From positions 1,116,001 to 1,180,000 of the forward strand of contig JADJWC010000001.1 in NCBI GenBank assembly GCA_016716565.1: a stretch of DNA of 64,000 bases. The letters run 5' to 3'. This stretch comes from a bacterium (GTDB taxonomy: Bacteria > Bacteroidota > Ignavibacteria > Ignavibacteriales > Ignavibacteriaceae). The number at the start of each line of letters is the position of its first letter. Position 1 is the stretch's first letter. This document shows, in pieces, positions 58,733-64,000 of this stretch. The translations under genes were made by a program, and so were the position numbers. The notes beneath the pieces were generated by a model that was given only the letters and a program-made list of their open reading frames with translations, searched no databases and was not told the DNA's origin.

Positions 58733-61700
58733 ATGCCAACAAAATTTTTTACAAACCAGGATGACAACAGCCTTCTTAAAAAATTTGAAGGTGTTTTTAC
58801 TCACGTTCAGTCAATCAAATGCTTTGATGCTTTAGTCGGCTATTTCCGTGCATCAGGTTATTTTAAGATTCGTCCATTTCTTGACAATATACCTAAAGTA
58901 AGAATCCTTGTCGGAATAAATGTAGATCAACTCATCAAGAAATATCACGATAAAGGACAACTCTATCTTGAAAGTCCTGAAGAAACAAAAGATTCATTGC
59001 TTGATGATATGATAAAGAATATTCAGGATGCGGATTATGATGAAATTACAGAGAACGGAATCATTCAGTTTATTAAAGATTTAATAGCTGATAAAATTGA
59101 ACTCAGAGCTCATCCTAAAAAAACAATTCACGCCAAAGTTTACATTTTCCGGCCCACCGTATTCAATGAATATGCCCCGTGTGAAGTAATAACTGGTTCA
59201 TCAAATCTCACCGATGCAGGTCTTGGAGCAAATCCTGAATCCAACTATGAATTCAATGTAAGTTTACGTGATTATGAGGATGTTAAATTTGCTACAGATG
59301 AATTTGAACGTCTATGGGAACAAGCTGTACCTATTTTGAAAGCTGAAGCCGAACGGATTAGAAAACGCACATATATCAAGGATGATTTCACACCATTTGA
59401 ACTTTATATGAAAATGATGATTGAGTATTTTGGTAAGCGTGTTGATTATGACCCTTATAATATTGACCTTCTCTTACCACCAAAATATATTCGCTTAAAG
59501 TATCAATCTGATGCCGCAAATCAGGGTTATGCAATTATGATGAAACATAACGGCTTTATCCTTGCAGACGTAGTGGGTCTTGGTAAAACTATCATAGCCT
59601 GTATGATTATAAAGAAGTTTATTTATGAAAATGGAACACATACAAAAATATTAGTTGTTGTTCCTCCAGCAATTGAAGATAACTGGCGTAGAACAGTTAA
59701 AGACTTTGAACTTGATAACCATTTTAGATTTATCACTATAGGCAGCTTGCACAAAATACTAGATGCTGAAAATTATCACTATCCAAATCCTGAAGAATTC
59801 GATCTAATAGTTGTTGATGAATCACATAAGTTTAGAAATGATTATACCGAAATGTACATCCAGTTACAGGAAATTTGTAAGCGCCCGCGAATAAGACCTG
59901 CTGAAAACGGTGATACCAGGAAAAAAGTTATTTTAATATCTGCCACACCTCTTAACAACAGACCTCAGGATATTGAGAATCAACTTTACTTATTTCAGGA
60001 TAGAAGAAATAGCACTTTAGAAAATATTAGGAACCTGCAAGAATATTTTAAACCAATCAATGAAAAATATAAAAGGCTCGCTGCTGAAAAATGGTTGGAT
60101 ATTAAAAAACTTAAATCTCTGTTTCAAAAGCTTCGTGACGATGTGGTTGAACCTTTGGTAATAAGAAGAACCAGAGCGGATATTGAAAACAATCAAGAGT
60201 ATTTAGAAGATCTTGATACACAGGGTATAATATTTCCCAAAGTCGGTGATCCAATTGCTCTATATTACAACCTGGATAAAAATCTCAGCAAACTATTCTA
60301 TGATACAGTTTCAGTAATTACCAAACTTGATGAAAACGGAAATGAAACTGATGGCTTTGGTTATTATCGTTATAGAGCAATCGAACATTTATTAAAACAA
60401 GAGGACCGTAATATTTATGGTGATGTAAGATCAATTTCGGGTCGTTTATCAGCAATTATGAGAACGCTGCTGGTTAAGAGGCTTGAGAGTAGTTTCTTTG
60501 CATTCACTCAGTCATTAAAACGTTTCCAAAAAGCTATTGAAAATATGATTCAGATGTTCGAAGACAATCGCATTTTCATAGCTCCTGATCTGGATATAAA
60601 TAAACTGCTGGAAGAAGGTTTGAGTTATGATGAGATTGAAGCTAAAATAAACGATAAAGGTGGTAACAACCGTGAGTACAATAAAACTGCATTTGATAAA
60701 AATTTTATTGACTATCTAAAAGAGGATAAAGAAAAAGTCGATGAGTTAGTTAAAAAATGGAATAAAGTTAATGAAGACCCAAAGCTTAATGAGTTCAAAG
60801 AACAGTTAAGAACAGAATTTTTCTTACCTCATAGAAATATTAGTGGTCAATTAGTGATCTTTACTGAGTCAAAGGAAACTGCAGAGAAACTGACTGAGCA
60901 GATTACAGGAATTGTCAAGAAAAATATTCTTACTGTCAGCTCCGAAAATAGGAAAACCCTTGAGCCAATTATAAGAGAGAACTTCGATGCTAACCTTGAG
61001 GAAGATAAGTGGAAGAATGATTTTGAAATACTAATTACAACAGAAGTTTTAGCAGAAGGAATCAATCTTCACAGAAGTAATGTCGTTGTTAATTATGACG
61101 TCCCCTGGAATTCTACGCGTTTGATGCAGCGCATTGGAAGAGTAAATCGTATTGGTACAAGAGCAGAAAATATTTATGTATATAACTACTATCCATCTGC
61201 TCACGGCGATGAACAGATACATCTTGTAAATAATGCTCTAAGAAAGTTGCAGGCTTTCCATACTGCTTTCGGTGAGGATAATAAAATATTCTCACTTCTT
61301 GAGGAAAAAGGAGAGGGTGCATTATTTGGCAATAAGATTCAAAAAGAGGAAAGTGAAATACTTAAATATCTTAATGAGCTTAGAGACTTTAAGAAGAAAC
61401 AACCAAAAAGATTTGTTGAGATTGCCAGAATCCCAAATAAAGCAAGATGTGGTAGAAAAGTTGAATCAGAGCAACAGTTGACATTAATAGATGCAGACTC
61501 CGGCGAAATAACATATCCACTGGTTAACACTACCTTAACTTATCTGAAAAGTGAAAATCATCCTGGAATATTTTGTTTAATCACACCTGAGTTTAATTCT
61601 ATAGAACTTAATTTTCTACAGGCAGTAAAGATTTTTAAGACTGATGAAACTGAAAAAGTTATTGCACTTCATAATCAACATCATAAACAGGCACTAGCTG

Positions 61701-62092
61701 GTCTGGATTATTTTATTTCAGAAAAGAATCAGGTAAATCTTCAGCAAATATCAAAACGTAATCTTAGCCCCGTAGAAAATAAAGCTATCAAAAATATTAA
61801 AGCATTTGTAAAAATTGCTCCTACTGAACAAAAGAGTAAAGCATTAATTAGAGCAATGGATATTTTAAAGAAAGGGACATATGCATCTAAAGGTCTTCCA
61901 AAATTAATTAATGAGTTTTATAAAGAAAATGAAAACTTGATGAAGAAAAATCATAATAAATTTATTGATCAACTCTTTTTTGAAATATTAGATAAGTATG
62001 ACTTATCTGCCAATATTGATGAACGAGCCGATGACAAAATGAATCGTGGTATCGTTAATCCTAAAATAATTATTTCAGAAAGTTTTATTTAA
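58733..62092 (+). CDS. PLD-nuclease/SNF2-helicase fusion
   Basis: This 1119-residue protein has an N-terminal phospholipase D-like nuclease domain (IHAKVYIF then TGSSNLTDAGL, the HxK...N/S pattern, residues 130-175). An SF2/SNF2 helicase follows, with ADVVGLGKT (motif I), VVDESHKF (II), ISATPLNNRP (III), EGINLHRSNVVVNYD and MQRIGRVNRIG (V-VI). The C-terminal 250 residues are a helical region. It lies 2 bases before an Eco57I-type methylase and should be the restriction half of a modification-dependent system, resembling the helicases of DISARM or ISP-type systems. The exact class depends on genes beyond the window. Confidence 0.9.
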   Translation: MPTKFFTNQDDNSLLKKFEGVFTHVQSIKCFDALVGYFRASGYFKIRPFLDNIPKVRILVGINVDQLIKKYHDKGQLYLESPEETKDSLLDDMIKNIQDADYDEITENGIIQFIKDLIADKIELRAHPKKTIHAKVYIFRPTVFNEYAPCEVITGSSNLTDAGLGANPESNYEFNVSLRDYEDVKFATDEFERLWEQAVPILKAEAERIRKRTYIKDDFTPFELYMKMMIEYFGKRVDYDPYNIDLLLPPKYIRLKYQSDAANQGYAIMMKHNGFILADVVGLGKTIIACMIIKKFIYENGTHTKILVVVPPAIEDNWRRTVKDFELDNHFRFITIGSLHKILDAENYHYPNPEEFDLIVVDESHKFRNDYTEMYIQLQEICKRPRIRPAENGDTRKKVILISATPLNNRPQDIENQLYLFQDRRNSTLENIRNLQEYFKPINEKYKRLAAEKWLDIKKLKSLFQKLRDDVVEPLVIRRTRADIENNQEYLEDLDTQGIIFPKVGDPIALYYNLDKNLSKLFYDTVSVITKLDENGNETDGFGYYRYRAIEHLLKQEDRNIYGDVRSISGRLSAIMRTLLVKRLESSFFAFTQSLKRFQKAIENMIQMFEDNRIFIAPDLDINKLLEEGLSYDEIEAKINDKGGNNREYNKTAFDKNFIDYLKEDKEKVDELVKKWNKVNEDPKLNEFKEQLRTEFFLPHRNISGQLVIFTESKETAEKLTEQITGIVKKNILTVSSENRKTLEPIIRENFDANLEEDKWKNDFEILITTEVLAEGINLHRSNVVVNYDVPWNSTRLMQRIGRVNRIGTRAENIYVYNYYPSAHGDEQIHLVNNALRKLQAFHTAFGEDNKIFSLLEEKGEGALFGNKIQKEESEILKYLNELRDFKKKQPKRFVEIARIPNKARCGRKVESEQQLTLIDADSGEITYPLVNTTLTYLKSENHPGIFCLITPEFNSIELNFLQAVKIFKTDETEKVIALHNQHHKQALAGLDYFISEKNQVNLQQISKRNLSPVENKAIKNIKAFVKIAPTEQKSKALIRAMDILKKGTYASKGLPKLINEFYKENENLMKKNHNKFIDQLFFEILDKYDLSANIDERADDKMNRGIVNPKIIISESFI

Positions 62093-62094
62093 AT

Positions 62095-64000
62095 ATGCCG
62101 ATAAGTAGTTTACAATTAAGAAACACGCTACAAAAACCTTATGACCGCATATTATTTTCCAAAGAGGTTTTAAGTCCTGTCTTTAATAATGGGTTTTCAC
62201 TTAGCTCATCTTTGATAAAAGCTAACATTATACCCACTCAATCTGAGGCTCACGTTATCAGCGATGTTTATATCTATGGACAAATCGATTTAGAAGATGG
62301 CACAGAAATAACTTGCTATGAAGTAAATCTACAACCAAATGTTAGGATTGAATACAGTAAAGTAGCAATTCAGCATTATGTTAGAAAACTTCTCACAGCA
62401 GGACAGGCAGCACTTATAAATTTTGTTTCTCCCTCAAATAAAAATCTTTGGCGTTTAACTTTAGTTGCAAAAGACAGTATACTCACAGATGAAGGAATTA
62501 AAGAAAGAACTACACATTCCAAACGTTACACATATTTACTTGGCAAGTATGAAAGCTGTAAAACGGCCGCAGAAAGATTTGAATATTTAAGTACTCAAAC
62601 CAGAATAAATTTTGAATCTCTTGTCAATGCTTTCTCAGTAGAGAAACTTAGTAAAGCATTTTTTGATGAGTATACACGTCATTACGAAAACTTTATAGAA
62701 TATCTTACTAAATCGAATTACAAAAAAGTTGTATTTAAGGGTGACGAAAAAGCGATTCGCGATTTTACTAAAAAATTATTGGGTAGAATTGTATTTCTTT
62801 ACTTCGTTCAGAAAAAAGGATGGCTTGGTGCTTCGGATACGGATTATAAAGATGGCAATAAAAATTTTATAATGGATTTGTTTACTCAGTCTGGAGCAGG
62901 TGATAATTTTTATCCTCAATGGCTTACGAAATTATTCTTTGATACTCTCAATAATAGCAATAGAAAAGACGATGTTTTTGAAATGCCTGATGGTTCTAAA
63001 GTAAAAATACCTTTCCTGAATGGCGGTCTGTTTGATAAGGAAGAATACGATGAGAAACTGTTAACCTTCAAGTCAAAGCTATTCCACAACCACAATAATG
63101 ATGAAGATCCTAATGAAAGGGGTTTCCTGGATTTTCTTAACGCATTTAACTTTACAATTTATGAAGACAGTCCTGATGAAAAGACCGTTGCCGTTGACCC
63201 TGAAATGCTCGGACATATTTTTGAAAATCTTCTTGAGGACAATAAAGACAAGGGTGCATTCTACACTCCTAAGGAAATTGTTCACTATATGTGCCAGGAA
63301 AGCCTGATTGAATATCTGAGTACTCACCTCAGTAAAGAATATACAGTTTACCGTCCTATCGATAGCTATCAAGTTGAGATTTTTGGGAATGAAACCCGTA
63401 CAGGGCAGTTAAAAATTGTTGAGGAGATTGGTGACAAAGCTCTAAACCGTAATGATGTTAGTAATATGGTTAAGAGTAAGGATATTGAAAATTTAACTCT
63501 TGAACAGATAAAGCTTATTGATAAACTTCTCGATAATGTAAAAATTTGTGACCCTGCAATTGGTTCTGGTGCCTTCCCGATGGGGTTGCTTTTGGAAATC
63601 CATTCACTTAAAGAACTGATTGCTTATAAGTTAGGTAAAGAATGGAAGCCAGTTGAAGTTAAAGAAAACATTATCCAAAAATCTATTTATGGTGTTGATA
63701 TTGAAAAAGGTGCTGTTGACATAGCCCGGCTTCGTTTTTGGTTAAGCCTTGTTGTAGATGAAGATAAGCCAAAGCCATTGCCAAATCTTGATTATAAAAT
63801 TGTTGTTGGTGATAGTCTCATTGGCAAATTTGATGGAGAAATTGTTGAGATAGAATGGAACCGCACCAAAGTTGGTCCAAGTGGTGAAAAATATGTTAAC
63901 AATATTAAAAGTTTATTAAAAGAAGTCACTGAGAAACAAAGAGAATATTTTGATCCTTCCAATAAAGACAAAAAGAAATTATCTGCTGAAATAAGAAGAA
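62095..64000 (+). CDS. Eco57I-type adenine DNA methyltransferase (N-terminal part; runs off window)
   Basis: This open frame starts at the ATG at 62095 and continues in frame to the last base, giving 635 residues. It begins with MPISSLQLRNTLQKPYDRIL and has a long N-terminal helical part. KGAFYTPKEIVHYM and DPAIGSGAFPMG (SAM-binding motif I) follow, then YGVDIEKGAVDIARLRFWLS. These are signatures of the Eco57I/PglX-type N6-adenine methylases. The NPPY catalytic motif has not been reached. It starts 2 bases after the PLD-SNF2 gene and is therefore coupled to it. It protects host DNA or takes part in restriction. Confidence 0.9.
   Translation, partial: MPISSLQLRNTLQKPYDRILFSKEVLSPVFNNGFSLSSSLIKANIIPTQSEAHVISDVYIYGQIDLEDGTEITCYEVNLQPNVRIEYSKVAIQHYVRKLLTAGQAALINFVSPSNKNLWRLTLVAKDSILTDEGIKERTTHSKRYTYLLGKYESCKTAAERFEYLSTQTRINFESLVNAFSVEKLSKAFFDEYTRHYENFIEYLTKSNYKKVVFKGDEKAIRDFTKKLLGRIVFLYFVQKKGWLGASDTDYKDGNKNFIMDLFTQSGAGDNFYPQWLTKLFFDTLNNSNRKDDVFEMPDGSKVKIPFLNGGLFDKEEYDEKLLTFKSKLFHNHNNDEDPNERGFLDFLNAFNFTIYEDSPDEKTVAVDPEMLGHIFENLLEDNKDKGAFYTPKEIVHYMCQESLIEYLSTHLSKEYTVYRPIDSYQVEIFGNETRTGQLKIVEEIGDKALNRNDVSNMVKSKDIENLTLEQIKLIDKLLDNVKICDPAIGSGAFPMGLLLEIHSLKELIAYKLGKEWKPVEVKENIIQKSIYGVDIEKGAVDIARLRFWLSLVVDEDKPKPLPNLDYKIVVGDSLIGKFDGEIVEIEWNRTKVGPSGEKYVNNIKSLLKEVTEKQREYFDPSNKDKKKLSAEIRR

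Noticed and set aside
1..64000. tRNA or rRNA genes
   Set aside because: I scanned for TTCGA-type T-loops and long conserved rRNA stretches and found none convincing.

Overview
The window is AT-rich bacterial DNA with Gram-negative signatures: a TonB-type energy transducer, a single-chain AceE-type pyruvate dehydrogenase E1 with its own E2 and E3, an extracytoplasmic-function sigma factor and a family-3 bacterial release-factor-like protein. Palindromic repeats sit in frame inside the E3 gene. Together these suggest the Bacteroidota/Ignavibacteria neighbourhood. That placement is inference; no rRNA or tRNA gene is visible.

Region 1 (1-32.3 kb) is chromosomal. It holds the end of a GAPDH gene, two related ferredoxin-NAD(P)H-reductase-like flavoproteins, GTP cyclohydrolase I, an ECF sigma factor with matching promoter motifs nearby, formate-tetrahydrofolate ligase, a P-II-like protein, a sigma-54 activator, two NifX-like proteins, the complete pyruvate dehydrogenase complex (aceE, E2, lpd), a TRIC channel, a DODA-type dioxygenase, pirin, TonB and an unusual pyruvate kinase. 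Many accessory genes here are broken. Frameshifts interrupt a DUF2231 membrane protein, a FolE2-like protein, Rnk, the sigma-54 activator (twice), a cupin and an adenylate cyclase (twice). A ferredoxin and an SDR are joined by an apparent deletion, and fhs has lost its 3' end to a convergent gene. A duplicated lpd tail and three copies of an intergenic element trace local duplications around the pdh operon and tonB.

Region 2 (32.8-37.9 kb, + strand) looks like the replication arm of an integrated phage-like element. It has small leader-preceded genes, a BT4734/VirE-N primase-helicase and, just downstream, a cluster of nine GTTAC/GTAAC repeats that could be an origin or operator array.

Region 3 (37.9-50.9 kb) is a defence-like island. 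It holds PD-(D/E)XK-like, LRR, WYL, HNH and DUF3800 proteins, then a tightly overlapping five-gene operon: XRE regulator, Cas4-like nuclease with four cysteines, a long prokaryotic Argonaute with a complete predicted DEDD catalytic tetrad, a small helical protein and a HELGH metalloprotease-like protein. This operon is the best candidate for an under-described system.

Region 4 (51.2-55.0 kb, - strand) is a second phage-like operon. It carries a phiEco32-type amidoligase, a zinc-rich protein, a class II glutamine amidotransferase, an RHH-like protein, a Mu Gam-like DNA-end-binding protein and a possible OB-fold protein. Region 5 (55.0-64 kb) holds a NERD protein, a UvrD/HelD-like helicase with an embedded nuclease-like insert, a PLD-SNF2 helicase and an Eco57I-type adenine methylase that runs off the window. 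The last two probably form a restriction-type system. The accessory half is nearly free of frameshifts, in contrast to the chromosomal half.
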